Below are positions 8,644-17,045 of a stretch of DNA of 33,916 bases, piece by piece. The stretch's first letter is position 1. Every line of letters starts with the position of its first letter. Under the pieces are notes generated by a model that did not search any database, was not told the DNA's origin, and saw only the letters and a list, made by a program, of their open reading frames with translations. The position numbers and the translations under genes were made by a program. Origin of the DNA: Candidatus Cloacimonadota bacterium (GTDB lineage Bacteria; Cloacimonadota; Cloacimonadia; Cloacimonadales; Cloacimonadaceae); contig JAJBAV010000029.1 of assembly GCA_020532085.1 (NCBI GenBank), positions 1 to 33,916 of the forward strand. The letters are read 5' to 3'.

Positions 8644-9594
8644 ATGAAAAACATCCTTGTCCTCGGAGCAGCCGGCCAGATCGGATCGGAGCTGGTTCCT
8701 TACCTGAGAAAGATCTACGGCGGCCAAAACGTTGTGGCCACCTACCGCAGCACCCCCCTCATACCTGAGATCATGGAAGGCGGCCCCTGCGAAAACATGG
8801 ACGCCCTGGAAGCGGAAAAGATGTTCGAAGTGGTGAAAAAATACCACGTCGACACCATCATCAACCTGGTGGCGGTGCTTTCCGCGGTGGGCGAAGCCAA
8901 GCCGACCCTGGCCTGGAAGATCAACATGGACAGCATGATCAACTCGCTGGAAGTGGCCAAAGCCACCGGCGGAGCGGTGTTTCTGCCCTCCTCGATCGGC
9001 GCTTTCGGACCCAGCACCCCGATGGACAACACCCCGCAGGACACGCTGATGCGCCCCAGCACCATTTACGGCATCTCCAAGGTGGCGGCCGAGCTTTTGG
9101 GCGACTATTACCACGTGAAATTCGGCGTGGACACCCGCGGCCTGCGCTATCCCGGCATTATCTCGAACGTGACGCTGCCCGGCGGCGGCACCACCGACTA
9201 CGCCGTGGAGATCTATTACGAAGCGATCAGAAACAAAAGCTATACCTGCAACCTGGGAGCCGGGACTTTTTTGGACATGATGTACATGCCGGACGCCCTG
9301 CGCGCCTTGGTGGAGCTGATGGAAGCCGATCCCGCCAAACTGAGGCACCGCAACTGCTTCAACGTTTCCGCCATGAGCTTCGATCCAGAGATGATCGCCG
9401 CCGAGATCAAGAAACACATTCCCGAATTCCGCCTGGAATACGACGTGGACCCCGTGAAGCAAGCCATCGCGAACAGCTGGCCGAACTCCATGGACCACAG
9501 CGCCGCCCAGCAGGAATGGGGCTGGAAACCTGAATACGACCTGGCTGGAATGACCAAGGACATGCTGAGCATCCTGGCCGCCAGACTGGGATAA
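8644..9594 (+). CDS. NAD-dependent epimerase/dehydratase family protein, probable SDR-type L-threonine 3-dehydrogenase
   Basis: A 316-aa cytoplasmic short-chain dehydrogenase of the extended type. The N-terminal Rossmann motif is GAAGQIGSE, and the catalytic Tyr-x3-Lys is YGISK, with a Ser-rich segment (FLPSSIGAFGP) upstream. GLRYPGIIS and TTDYAVEIYYEA match the SDR-type threonine dehydrogenases, which oxidise L-threonine to 2-amino-3-oxobutyrate with NAD+, as distinct from the zinc MDR-type Tdh. The length fits that family. The usual partner, 2-amino-3-ketobutyrate CoA ligase (kbl), is not in the window. The stop is 2 nt before the next ATG, so the gene is likely cotranscribed with the oxidoreductase and asnS. 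A TTGACA at 8581-8586 could be a -35 element, with a poor -10. Other sugar-nucleotide epimerases are a less likely reading. Confidence 0.82.
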   Translation: MKNILVLGAAGQIGSELVPYLRKIYGGQNVVATYRSTPLIPEIMEGGPCENMDALEAEKMFEVVKKYHVDTIINLVAVLSAVGEAKPTLAWKINMDSMINSLEVAKATGGAVFLPSSIGAFGPSTPMDNTPQDTLMRPSTIYGISKVAAELLGDYYHVKFGVDTRGLRYPGIISNVTLPGGGTTDYAVEIYYEAIRNKSYTCNLGAGTFLDMMYMPDALRALVELMEADPAKLRHRNCFNVSAMSFDPEMIAAEIKKHIPEFRLEYDVDPVKQAIANSWPNSMDHSAAQQEWGWKPEYDLAGMTKDMLSILAARLG

Positions 9595-9596
9595 AC

Positions 9597-10589
9597 ATGC
9601 TGCGAATCGGCATTGCCGGCGTTGGCCGTCTGGGACGTTTCCACGCCGGCAAATTTCTGGCCGATCCGCGCTGCGCGCTGGCCGGGGTTTACGATATCGA
9701 CGCCACCCGGGGCCGGGAAGCCGCCCGCGATTTCAAAGTGACGGCTTTCAACAGCCAGGCGGAGCTGCTGGCCGCTTGCGATGCCGTGGACATCGCCGCC
9801 ACCACCAGCGCCCACTATGAGCTGGCCAAAGCCGCTCTGCTGGCGGGAAAACCGGTGTTCGTGGAAAAACCGCTGTGCGCGGAACTGGCGGCTGCGGAAG
9901 AATTGGTCGGCCTGGCGGAAAAGCTGGGCCTGAGCATCCAGGTGGGCCACATCGAACGCTTCAATCCCGTGATCCTAGCAGCCGAAAAGCACATCAGCGC
10001 GCCGCTGTTCATCGAATCCACCCGAATATCAAGCTTTCAGCCCCGCGGGACCGACGTCTCGGTGGTGCTGGACCTGATGATCCACGACATCGACCTGATC
10101 CTGGATTTCGTGAACAGCCCGCTCACAGCAGTGCGCGCCAACGGGGCCGGCATCCTCACCCCCAGCCTGGACATCGCCAACGCCAGGCTGGAATTCGCCT
10201 GCGGGGCCGTGGCCAATGTCACCTCATCCCGCGTGGCCCTCAAGCAGGAACGCCAGCTGCGCTTTTTCCAAAAGAACGCCTATGTCTCCCTGGACCTCAT
10301 CGCCAGGCAGGGCAGCGTGATAAAGCGCGGCGAAGATTCTGAAACTCTTTTGCAGAAAATGATGCGGGGCGACACCAGGGTGAAGCCGGAAGAGCTTATC
10401 CATGCCCAGCGCCTCGATCCCGGCCCGGAAGCGCGGGACGCTCTCGCGCTGGAGCTGGAGAGCTGGGTGGATGCCATTCTGAACAGCAGCAAACCTTTGG
10501 TGGACGGAGAGGCCGGCCTGCGGGCCATGCGTGCCGCGGCCCTGATCACCGACGCCATCAACCAACAACCCAAGGTCAACTACGGATGA
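9597..10589 (+). CDS. Gfo/Idh/MocA family NAD(P)-dependent oxidoreductase
   Basis: A 330-aa protein. The N-terminal Rossmann segment LRIGIAGVGRLGRFHAG, the VFVEKPL motif (E-K-P lysine) near residue 90 and VVLDLMIHDIDLI in the second domain are hallmarks of Gfo/Idh/MocA dehydrogenases. The run QVGHIERFNPV and the C-terminal HIDR-like helices recall the group linked to lipid A and UDP-sugar genes (such as the UDP-GlcNAc 3-dehydrogenase GnnA), but the substrate cannot be fixed here and no lpx genes are adjacent. The stop TGA overlaps the ATG of asnS (ATGA), so translation of the two is probably coupled. Confidence 0.85.
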   Translation: MLRIGIAGVGRLGRFHAGKFLADPRCALAGVYDIDATRGREAARDFKVTAFNSQAELLAACDAVDIAATTSAHYELAKAALLAGKPVFVEKPLCAELAAAEELVGLAEKLGLSIQVGHIERFNPVILAAEKHISAPLFIESTRISSFQPRGTDVSVVLDLMIHDIDLILDFVNSPLTAVRANGAGILTPSLDIANARLEFACGAVANVTSSRVALKQERQLRFFQKNAYVSLDLIARQGSVIKRGEDSETLLQKMMRGDTRVKPEELIHAQRLDPGPEARDALALELESWVDAILNSSKPLVDGEAGLRAMRAAALITDAINQQPKVNYG

Positions 10590-11887
10590 ATATGAAAAGC
10601 ATTTTGATAACCGACATCGCCGCCCACCTGGGCAAAGAGATCACCCTCCGGGGCTGGGTGCGCACCATCCGCCACAGCGGCAAGCTGCTGTTCATTGTGC
10701 TGCGCGACGGAACCGGCGAAGTGCAGTGCGTGGCCTTCCAGCCAGAGCTGGGGGAGGAAATGTTTGAAACCGCCAGGCGCCTCACCCTGGAATCCTCCGT
10801 GAGCATCAGCGGCACCGCCAAGCCGCATCAGAAAAAGGAAGGGCAGTTCGAGCTGGCGATCAGCTCCGTCTCCCCCATCCAGGTGGCCGAGGATTATCCC
10901 ATCGGCAAAAAAGAGCACGGGCCCGATTTTCTGCTTTCGAACCGCCATCTATGGATCCGCTCTTCCAAACAGTGGGCCGTGCTGCGCATCCGCCACGCCG
11001 TCTACTACGCCATCTGCGACTGGCTGAACCGGAACCACTTCGTGCGCTTCGATTCGCCCATCCTCACCCCCAACGCCTGCGAAGGCACCACCACCCTCTT
11101 TGAGCTGGACTATTTCGACGAAGGCAAGGCCTACCTTTCCCAATCCGGCCAGCTCTACCTGGAAACAGGGATCATGAGCCTGGGCCGGGTTTACGACTTC
11201 GGTCCGGTCTTCCGGGCCGAACGCTCCAAAACCCGCAAACACCTTACGGAATTCTGGATGATGGATGCCGAGGCGGCCTTCGTGGAACACGAGGAAAACA
11301 TGCAGATCCAGGAAGGAATGATCCGCCACGTGATCCGCACCATTTTGCAGGACTGTGACGCCGAACTCACCATCCTGGAACGGGACAAGGAAGCGCTCAA
11401 AGCGGCTGACGCGCCTTTCAGGAAGATGACCCACCGCGAGGCCATCGATTATCTGCGCTCCCAGGGCAGCACGATAGACCACGGCAGCGATCTGGGCGCG
11501 GCGGACGAAGTGTTGCTCACCGCCGGTTCGCCCGTGCCCGTCTTCATCGAAAAATGGCCCAAGCAGATCAAAGCCTTTTATATGAAACGCGATCCCCAAA
11601 ACCCTGATCTGGTGCTTGGCAGCGACCTCATCGCCCCTGAAGGTTTCGGCGAGATCATCGGCGGCTCCCAGCGCGAAGACGACCACGACCTCCTGCTACA
11701 GAGGATGCAGGCTGAAAACATGCCCATCGAAGATTATCAGTGGTTTCTGGACCTGCGCAAATACGGCAGTGTGCCCCACAGCGGTTTCGGGGTGGGCCTG
11801 GAGCGCCTGGTAACCTGGATGAGCGGCATCCACCACATCCGTGAAACCATACCTTTCCCCAGGATGATCTATCGGATCTATCCCTGA
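10586..11887 (+). CDS. asnS: Asparaginyl-tRNA synthetase, archaeal-like type
   Basis: A 433-aa class IIb aminoacyl-tRNA synthetase that charges tRNA-Asn with asparagine. An N-terminal OB-fold anticodon domain (GWVRTIRHSGKLLFIVLRDG, residues about 20-100) is followed by the class II core: motif 2 at FRAERSKTRKHLTEFWMMD (near residue 208) and motif 3 at GFGVGLERLV (near residue 400). TEFWM in motif 2 and PHSGFG before motif 3 favour asparagine over aspartate specificity. At 433 residues, with the ending IPFPRMIYRIYP, it resembles the shorter archaeal-type AsnRS rather than the usual bacterial enzyme of about 460 residues. The ATG overlaps the preceding stop by 4 nt; a second ATG two codons later (10592) is equally possible. 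Confidence 0.92.
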   Translation: MNMKSILITDIAAHLGKEITLRGWVRTIRHSGKLLFIVLRDGTGEVQCVAFQPELGEEMFETARRLTLESSVSISGTAKPHQKKEGQFELAISSVSPIQVAEDYPIGKKEHGPDFLLSNRHLWIRSSKQWAVLRIRHAVYYAICDWLNRNHFVRFDSPILTPNACEGTTTLFELDYFDEGKAYLSQSGQLYLETGIMSLGRVYDFGPVFRAERSKTRKHLTEFWMMDAEAAFVEHEENMQIQEGMIRHVIRTILQDCDAELTILERDKEALKAADAPFRKMTHREAIDYLRSQGSTIDHGSDLGAADEVLLTAGSPVPVFIEKWPKQIKAFYMKRDPQNPDLVLGSDLIAPEGFGEIIGGSQREDDHDLLLQRMQAENMPIEDYQWFLDLRKYGSVPHSGFGVGLERLVTWMSGIHHIRETIPFPRMIYRIYP

Positions 11888-12061
11888 GCCGGAAAATGGG
11901 AATTACCGACGCCGCCGTCGGTCAAAGCCAGCAGGTGTTTCAAAGATATGCACAAGCTCCTGCGGAGCTTCGCGAACGAGGATGTCTGCCGCCACGGACC
12001 TGATCGCTGGTGCCGGCAGTGAATTAGATATATTAAATAAACAGATAAATGGAGTAAAAGG
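11888..12061 (+). other. Intergenic region with two compact hairpins
   Basis: The 174-bp gap after asnS contains a 7-bp GC hairpin (ACCGACG 11905-11911, CGTCGGT 11916-11922) and a second perfect 7-bp hairpin with a 3-nt loop (AAGCTCC 11954-11960, GGAGCTT 11964-11970). Neither is followed by a T-run, so neither is a standard terminator. The last 40 bases before the aminotransferase gene are AT-rich (TATATTAAATAAA) and probably hold its promoter, but no -35 is evident. Confidence 0.35.
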
Positions 12062-13264
12062 ATGAACTACCCCAATTCCTTTTCCAGGGTGACGAGCGCG
12101 ATGAAATCCTCGCTGATCCGCGAACTGGTGGCCTCCACCAAGAACATTGAGGGCCTGATCTCATTCGCCGGCGGCTTTCCCTCGCCCCAAACCTTTCCTT
12201 CGGCCCAACTGGCGGATATTTTCCGCGACGTGGTGCTAAATGAAGGCCGCGACGTGCTGCAATACGGCGCCAGCGAAGGCGACAGCCTGCTGAAGCAACA
12301 ACTGCTGCGGTGGGAGGGATACGACCTCAGCCCGGATGAGATGGTGATAACCGTGGGCGCCACCAACGCCCTCTACTACTACGGCAAAACGCTGGTCGAT
12401 CCCGGCGACGTGGTGCTTTGCGAAGCGCCCACCTTTCTGGGCTCGCTGGTGGCCTTCGACGCCCTGGAAGCAGATTGCCAGAGCGTTGCCTTCGATGAGG
12501 ACGGCATCATCATGGAGCAGCTGGAAAACAAAGTGCGCGCCCTGCGCCAGCAAGGCAAAAAGATCAAGTTTATCTACATCATTCCCGATTTCCACAATCC
12601 CGGCGGCATCAGTTACAGCCTTCAGCGGCGGCGGGAACTGATCCGCTTCTGCCTGGACCACGAGATCCCCATCGTGGAAGACAACCCCTATTCCCGCCTC
12701 CGCTACAGCGGCGAGCCGCTTCCCACCTTCTACCGCCTGGCGCGCGAGGAATTTGGCGGCGCCCCCATCGTCACCGAGATCGTCTCGTTTTCGAAGATCC
12801 TCGGCCCCGGCATGAGGGTGGCTTACGCCAAGGGTGACAGGAACCTGATCTCCAAAATGGTTTCCTGGCAGCAGAAGATCAACATCACCCCGGATTGCGT
12901 GGCCCAGAGGGCGGTCGCCCGCTTTCTGGAGCAAGGCCTGATGGATCCGCACATCGAGACCATCCGCGCTTTCTACGCCCCCTATCTGCAAAAGATGCTT
13001 TCCGACCTTCAGGCCTTCATGCCCGCCAACGTTCACTGGACCAAGCCACAGGGAGGCATTTTCCTCTGGATGACCCTGCCGGAGAACGTTAACGCGGATG
13101 AACTGTTCGTCCGCGCCGCGCAGCACAAGGTTTCCTTCATTCCCGGCTCCAAGTTCTATCCCGAGGGCCAGGAACTCTTCAACACCCTGAGGCTCAATTT
13201 CAGTTTCGCCACTCCGGATCAGATCGAAACAGGCATCCAGCGCCTGGCGGAACTGATGGTTTGA
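12062..13264 (+). CDS. PLP-dependent aminotransferase, class I/II (2-aminoadipate/MocR-like group)
   Basis: A 400-aa fold-type I PLP enzyme. The cofactor lysine is in SFSKILGPGMRVAY (near residue 243), the conserved Asp/Tyr region is IVEDNPYSRLRYSG, and TVGATNALYYYGKTL is the phosphate-binding turn. The sequence and length fit the family holding LysN-type 2-aminoadipate aminotransferases and the catalytic half of MocR regulators; there is no N-terminal GntR domain here. It would move amino groups between amino acids and 2-oxoacids in the cytoplasm; the substrate is not determined. Ribosome site: GGAG lies about 10 nt before the ATG. The stop overlaps the start region of the next gene, indicating cotranscription. 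Confidence 0.88.
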   Translation: MNYPNSFSRVTSAMKSSLIRELVASTKNIEGLISFAGGFPSPQTFPSAQLADIFRDVVLNEGRDVLQYGASEGDSLLKQQLLRWEGYDLSPDEMVITVGATNALYYYGKTLVDPGDVVLCEAPTFLGSLVAFDALEADCQSVAFDEDGIIMEQLENKVRALRQQGKKIKFIYIIPDFHNPGGISYSLQRRRELIRFCLDHEIPIVEDNPYSRLRYSGEPLPTFYRLAREEFGGAPIVTEIVSFSKILGPGMRVAYAKGDRNLISKMVSWQQKINITPDCVAQRAVARFLEQGLMDPHIETIRAFYAPYLQKMLSDLQAFMPANVHWTKPQGGIFLWMTLPENVNADELFVRAAQHKVSFIPGSKFYPEGQELFNTLRLNFSFATPDQIETGIQRLAELMV

Positions 13265-13281
13265 TGGCGAAAGGAAAGTTA

Positions 13282-15048
13282 ATGCGCATTACAGACAAAC
13301 CCCTGAACCGCTGGCTTCCGCTGCTGGCGCTGCTGCTGGTTCTGCTGCCGGCCTTGCTGGGCGCGGAAATGATCACCCACCGGGTGGTTTCCGGCGACAC
13401 GCTCTACAACATCAGCAAACGCTACGGCGTGAGCATTGAAGACATCAAGAACCTGAACAACCTGCGCGACAACACCATCAGCCTCAACCAGGTGCTCAAG
13501 ATCAAGGATGTGGATCCCTATGCCGCGGTGGTCACAGAGCCGGAACCTGTGAGCGGATTCACCGCCAGGGCAAAGCTTCCCGCGGATCAAGACACCCCCT
13601 TGTTTTCCGCCGGCATCGATGCCGAGGGCAACTGGCTGAACATCCGCCGGCTGCCGGCCAACGCCCTGCACGCCGAAGACGCTGCCGGCAACCGTTATTA
13701 CGCCGGCGTTTTCTCTGGTAAAATGGATTTCGGGCAGTTCAACCTACAGGCGCGAACCACCCAAAGCGGCCTCACGGACAGCTGGCTGGCCTGTCAGGAC
13801 AGCGCCGGTAAATGGCTCTGGGCCAAGCTTCTGGCCCCCGTCACCGAGGACTGGGAACCGCGGCTGGCCCTGGCTGTGGGACTCTCGGGCTCGGTATGCG
13901 TGGCCGGAGCGTTCAGGGGCGAGATCGACCTCAACACAGAAAAATTCCAGTCCGCGGGGGGCGGCGACATCTGGCTGGCCAGATTCGACAATGGTGGCAA
14001 CCCACTCTGGCAGAGGCAGGCAGCCTGTTCGGGAACCGCCTCCAAGCCCGCCCTGGTGATGGACGCCAGCGGCATCCTCTGCCTGGCCGGGGAATTCAGC
14101 GGCACTCTCAGCCTGGGAACCCTGAGCATCTCTTCCGGCGGCGAGACCGATATCTTCGCGTCCAGCCTCGATCCAGCCGGCAGCTGGCTTTGGGCGCAAA
14201 AGACCGACGGAGCCAAAACCGAGTCCCTGCGCAAACTGACCCTGACGGAAGACGGCGCCTTCATCATTGGCGGCTCCAGCACCGGCAACCTGACCCTGGG
14301 TTCGGGCAATGTGGGTTCCAAGCCCGATCCCGCCGGCAACGTCCTGTTCATCTCGCGCCTCGGCGCCGACGGGGCCTGGAATTGGGGCAGCCGGGTGCAG
14401 CAGCTCTCCGCAGAATGCCGCAAAAAATGTTTCGACACCGATGCCAACGGCAACACCTGGTTCGCGGACAACCTTTACGGCAACCCTCTGCCCAACCCCA
14501 TCTACGAAGGCGCCATGAGCGTGATTTCCAGCTTGAACCTGCTGGACAGCAAGGGGAAAAAACTCTGGACCCGCGCCGTGGAGGGAACGGACGTTTCCAT
14601 CGATTGGATCAGTGCCGGACGCCAGAGGGACGTGTTTGTGGCCGGAACTTTTTCCGGCAGCCTCACCCTGGGCAGCTCGAAGTTTTCCGCGGAAGGCCAG
14701 AGGGCCCAGTTTTACGCCCGCTTCGATGCCGACGGCAAATGCCTTTGGGCCCGCAAATGGCTGGGAACGGAACTTCACTTTCTGGAAACGGATCCCACCG
14801 GAAATCTCTATCTGGTGGCCAAATACAGGCCCTATATCGATGCTGGCGGAGAACCCTTCTATCTGAACCAAGAGGAAGGAAAGCTTTTCGTGGCTGGCCT
14901 GGATGAAGAAGGCAACTGGCTCTGGACCGCCCAGACCGATTCCAGGCTGGCCTTGGACCTGCTGGGCGCGGAGTTCGATCCCAAAGGAAACCTGCGGGTT
15001 ACGGGATCCTGCTCCGGCGAGATGAGTTTCGGCGCCCTGTCGCCCTGA
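13282..15048 (+). CDS. Exported LysM protein with SBBP-like beta-propeller repeats
   Basis: A 588-aa exported protein. The start at ATG 13282 is supported by AAGGAAAG just upstream and gives a compact signal peptide ending near LLGAE; an ATG at 13264 overlapping the previous stop is also possible. Residues about 31-75 form one LysM domain (HRVVSGDTLYNISKRYGVS ... LNQVLKIKD), which binds peptidoglycan-type glycans. The remainder consists of repeats with the pattern VAGAFRG, GDIWLARFD and GNPLWQRQ, which match SBBP-type propeller blades. I see no enzymatic motif and no C-terminal sorting domain, so a wall-anchored periplasmic scaffold is the likely role. A related propeller occurs in the protein encoded at 29954-32257. 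Confidence 0.78.
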   Translation: MRITDKPLNRWLPLLALLLVLLPALLGAEMITHRVVSGDTLYNISKRYGVSIEDIKNLNNLRDNTISLNQVLKIKDVDPYAAVVTEPEPVSGFTARAKLPADQDTPLFSAGIDAEGNWLNIRRLPANALHAEDAAGNRYYAGVFSGKMDFGQFNLQARTTQSGLTDSWLACQDSAGKWLWAKLLAPVTEDWEPRLALAVGLSGSVCVAGAFRGEIDLNTEKFQSAGGGDIWLARFDNGGNPLWQRQAACSGTASKPALVMDASGILCLAGEFSGTLSLGTLSISSGGETDIFASSLDPAGSWLWAQKTDGAKTESLRKLTLTEDGAFIIGGSSTGNLTLGSGNVGSKPDPAGNVLFISRLGADGAWNWGSRVQQLSAECRKKCFDTDANGNTWFADNLYGNPLPNPIYEGAMSVISSLNLLDSKGKKLWTRAVEGTDVSIDWISAGRQRDVFVAGTFSGSLTLGSSKFSAEGQRAQFYARFDADGKCLWARKWLGTELHFLETDPTGNLYLVAKYRPYIDAGGEPFYLNQEEGKLFVAGLDEEGNWLWTAQTDSRLALDLLGAEFDPKGNLRVTGSCSGEMSFGALSP

Positions 15049-15081
15049 TCCCGGGGGCTTTTCAGCCGCCCGGACGCGCCG

Positions 15082-15552
15082 TCAGGAGTAAACGAGCAGT
15101 TCTTTGCCCGCGTTCGCCCAGCAGTGGCGGACCTCACCCACAAAGATGGTGTGGTCTCCGCTGCGCACCTGGGACGTAACCTCGCATTCAAACACCGCCA
15201 CCGCGTCTTTGAGAACCGGCAGCTTGCGCAGTTTTCCAGGCATGGTTTCCACCGCTCCTTGGGCAAACTTGTCGTTGTCCCGGCCGGAGGTGGAACCGGC
15301 CATGGCGCAGAGCGGCTTCATCTCCACCGAGGGAAAGACCAGGTTGAAAAACCTGTTTTCCAGCAGGCATTCATGCGAAAAGCGGCTGTGGCCGATCGAG
15401 ATGGCGAACATGGGCGGCTGGATCGAGGTTCGCATGAACCATTCCAGCGTGATAAGATTGTAGCCGCCGCCAGGCTTTTCCGTTACGGCGAGGGCGACTT
15501 TCGCGGGCAGATGCACCAAGCCGTAGGCGTTGGTCAGATCGGTCTGTTTCAT
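15082..15552 (-). CDS. Flavin reductase-like (FMN-binding split-barrel) protein
   Basis: A 156-aa cytoplasmic protein of the flavin reductase-like/DIM6-NTAB family. The start is the ATG at 15552 (MKQTDLTNAYGL), since a longer open frame upstream has no ribosome site and an unlikely N-terminus. Features: NLITLEWFMRTSIQPPMFAI, the flavin-contact strand where these proteins sense substrate; a NLVFPS segment; and C-terminal GDHTIFVGEV, where G-D-H is typical of the family. Such proteins bind FMN and reduce it or use it on small substrates; the partner is unknown. It is convergent with the LysM gene (33 nt between stops), and I see no terminator hairpin with a T-run between them. Confidence 0.8.
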   Translation of the reverse strand: MKQTDLTNAYGLVHLPAKVALAVTEKPGGGYNLITLEWFMRTSIQPPMFAISIGHSRFSHECLLENRFFNLVFPSVEMKPLCAMAGSTSGRDNDKFAQGAVETMPGKLRKLPVLKDAVAVFECEVTSQVRSGDHTIFVGEVRHCWANAGKELLVYS

Positions 15553-15639
15553 TATTGGACGTCCTGTGTTGTTGATACCAAGACATAATAAGCAATTTAC
15601 CCGCCAGAGAAACCGCAATGTGCATAATGGCGGCAACAA

Positions 15640-15904
15640 GGGTTCCAGGGCCTCTCCCCAACCAGCTTCGTGTGTACGTCATTCCGAAGTGGAACGCCTT
15701 CAACCGGAGTGCCCGGAATCCAGACGGGGCGGAATGGCCAGTCCGGGACGGAAGCGGGTTCGATCCAGACTGCGTCCAGGCCGATGCCCTTTGTCCGCAT
15801 TACCCCCAAAGTCTTGGCTTCCAGGTCTCGCGTAGCGCAGGATTTCCTGGCGTCCAGCGAGGAACGAGCATGGACGACAGGAAGATGGCGAGGGGCGGAT
15901 GAAC
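15640..15904. other. Non-coding stretch at the left edge of the repeat zone
   Basis: No convincing gene. A segment around 15678-15725 reads CGTCATTCCGAAGTGGAACG followed by GGAATCCAG, the style of dispersed intergenic repeats found in many bacterial genomes. Short open frames exist on both strands, but they have no ribosome sites or recognisable products. Confidence 0.45.
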
Positions 15905-16090
15905 AGATGATCTGTCACCCACAAGGGGCTCGATTCTTCGTTTTGGTCTTTGTACGAGGGGCTCCGTCACGGCTGAAGCCGCGCCTCCACACCCTCGCTA
16001 TCATTCTGTCGCCCACAAGGGGCTCGATTCACCGGTTATTCCGCATTCGAGGGGCTTACGCACCCTCGCTATCATTCTATCGCCTCTGCG
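15905..16090. repeat. Degenerate tandem short repeats (CCCACAAGGGGCTCGATTC and CACCCTCGCTATCATTCT words)
   Basis: The word TCTGTC(A/G)CCCACAAGGGGCTCGATTC appears at 15911-15936 and 16005-16030 with one mismatch. The word CACCCTCGCTATCATTCT(G/A)TCGCC appears at 15989-16012 and 16061-16084, also with one mismatch (72-bp step). A third, more diverged version ends in CGCCTCTGCGAGGCT near 16080. All contain a short inverted core around CGCC...GGCT, so they look like older copies of the module found intact at 16358-16755. Confidence 0.7.
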
Positions 16091-16210
16091 AGGCTCTGCA
16101 TGGCCGCCCTCGCTCCCGTCCGCCCTCCCCACGTACTGCTGACCTCCCGCCGATCTCCGGATTCGGGCATGGCTTGGACGTTACTGGAACATGGGTGGGG
16201 GATCGAGGGA

Positions 16211-16450
16211 CGGGAAGGGGGTGAGCCCGGAGGGCGTAACAACTTAGCCCAGGGTGAAGCGCAGCAGAACCCTGGGGGGGGTGTGGAGGCATAGGATGAA
16301 TGCAAGCCCCGGAGGGGCGGCACAAATGATTGCAAAATAACAGATTAGGTTAGTGTGTCGCCCCTGCGGGGCTTATCTCCCTCATTCGTCCCGTTGACCC
16401 GGGTTGCCACCCCGGGCTAAAATGTGTCGCCCCTGCGGGGCTTTCAGGGG
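16211..16450. repeat. Modular palindromic repeat, copy 1
   Basis: A 240-bp unit running from CGGGAAGGGG to CTTTCAGGGG. In order it holds: GCCCGGAGGGC; a CCCAGGGT...ACCCTGGG hairpin (8-bp stem); an inverted module AGCCCCGGAGGGGCGGCACA; an AT-rich link; TCGCCCCTGCGGGGCT (16358-16373); a CCCGGG...CCCGGG hairpin (about 16398-16415); and a second TCGCCCCTGCGGGGCT. The same modules appear in both orientations, so the unit could form several alternative stems. Short open frames across it are by-products of the repeats. Confidence 0.85.
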
Positions 16451-16755
16451 CGGGAAGGGGCGAGCCCGGAGGGCGTAACAACTTAGCCCAGGGTGAAGCG
16501 CAGCGGAACCCTGGGGTGTGGAGGCATAGGATGAATGCAAGCCCCGGAGGGGCGGCACAAATGATTGCAAAATAACAGATTAGGTTAGTGTGTCGCCCCT
16601 GCGGGGCTGATCTCCCTCATTCGTCCCGTTGATCCGGGGTTTCCACCCCGGGCTAAGATGTATCGCCCCTGCGGGGCTTATCTCCCTCATTCGTCCCGTT
16701 GACTCGGGTTGCCACCCCGGGCTAAAATGTGTCGCCCCTGCGGGGCTTTCAGGGG
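16451..16755. repeat. Modular palindromic repeat, copy 2 with an extra internal module
   Basis: A 305-bp direct copy of the preceding 240-bp unit, abutting it without a gap, with few substitutions in the shared part. It is longer because the module of about 70 bp (TCGCCCCTGCGGGGCT, link CTCCCTCATTCGTCCCGTTGA, CCCGGG hairpin, GGCTAA) is present twice; three TCGCCCCTGCGGGGCT cores lie near 16593, 16663 and 16732. A partial third unit start (CGGGAAGGG) follows at 16756 and then the homology ends. Confidence 0.85.
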
Positions 16756-16923
16756 CGGGAAGGGATCAAGAATCACAGGGGGAAAATTCACAAATTCACA
16801 AACCCGAAAAAATGGGTGTGAATCCATATTACCCTTTACTGATCAGCATTTCAGGCTATTCTTTCACAAAAATTCGCTACTCCCCTCCCGCCGTAGCAAT
16901 AATGCAGGAATCCCTGATGCAGA

Positions 16924-16994
16924 TGTATAACCATATATCATATATATAGATATAGATAATATATGTATTACAGTTTAATATATAATATAAAGAT
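16924..16994. other. AT-rich, ATATAT-like patch
   Basis: About 70 bp composed almost only of A and T (for example CATATATCATATATATAG), sharply different from the GC-rich repeats that end at 16755. It could be an easily melted DNA segment or decayed intergenic DNA. I see no open frame of note. Confidence 0.6.
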
Positions 16995-17045
16995 TAGCAT
17001 AATGCACAAGGACTCTATCCCGGAGAGAGGGGAGTAACTATTTAT

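Noticed and set aside
7744-9498. 584-codon open frame on the minus strand
   Set aside because: It lies opposite the CsgG-like and threonine dehydrogenase genes, with the same His/Gly/Val-rich mirror composition and no domain.
16072-16570. Small proteins of the type PPLRGLHSSYASTP
   Set aside because: They are translations of the palindromic repeats; the same peptide appears twice because the DNA unit is duplicated. No ribosome sites.
16593-16755. CRISPR-like array from three regularly spaced TCGCCCCTGCGGGGCT cores
   Set aside because: The intervals of about 70 bp are themselves repeats, not unique spacers, and no cas genes are present.
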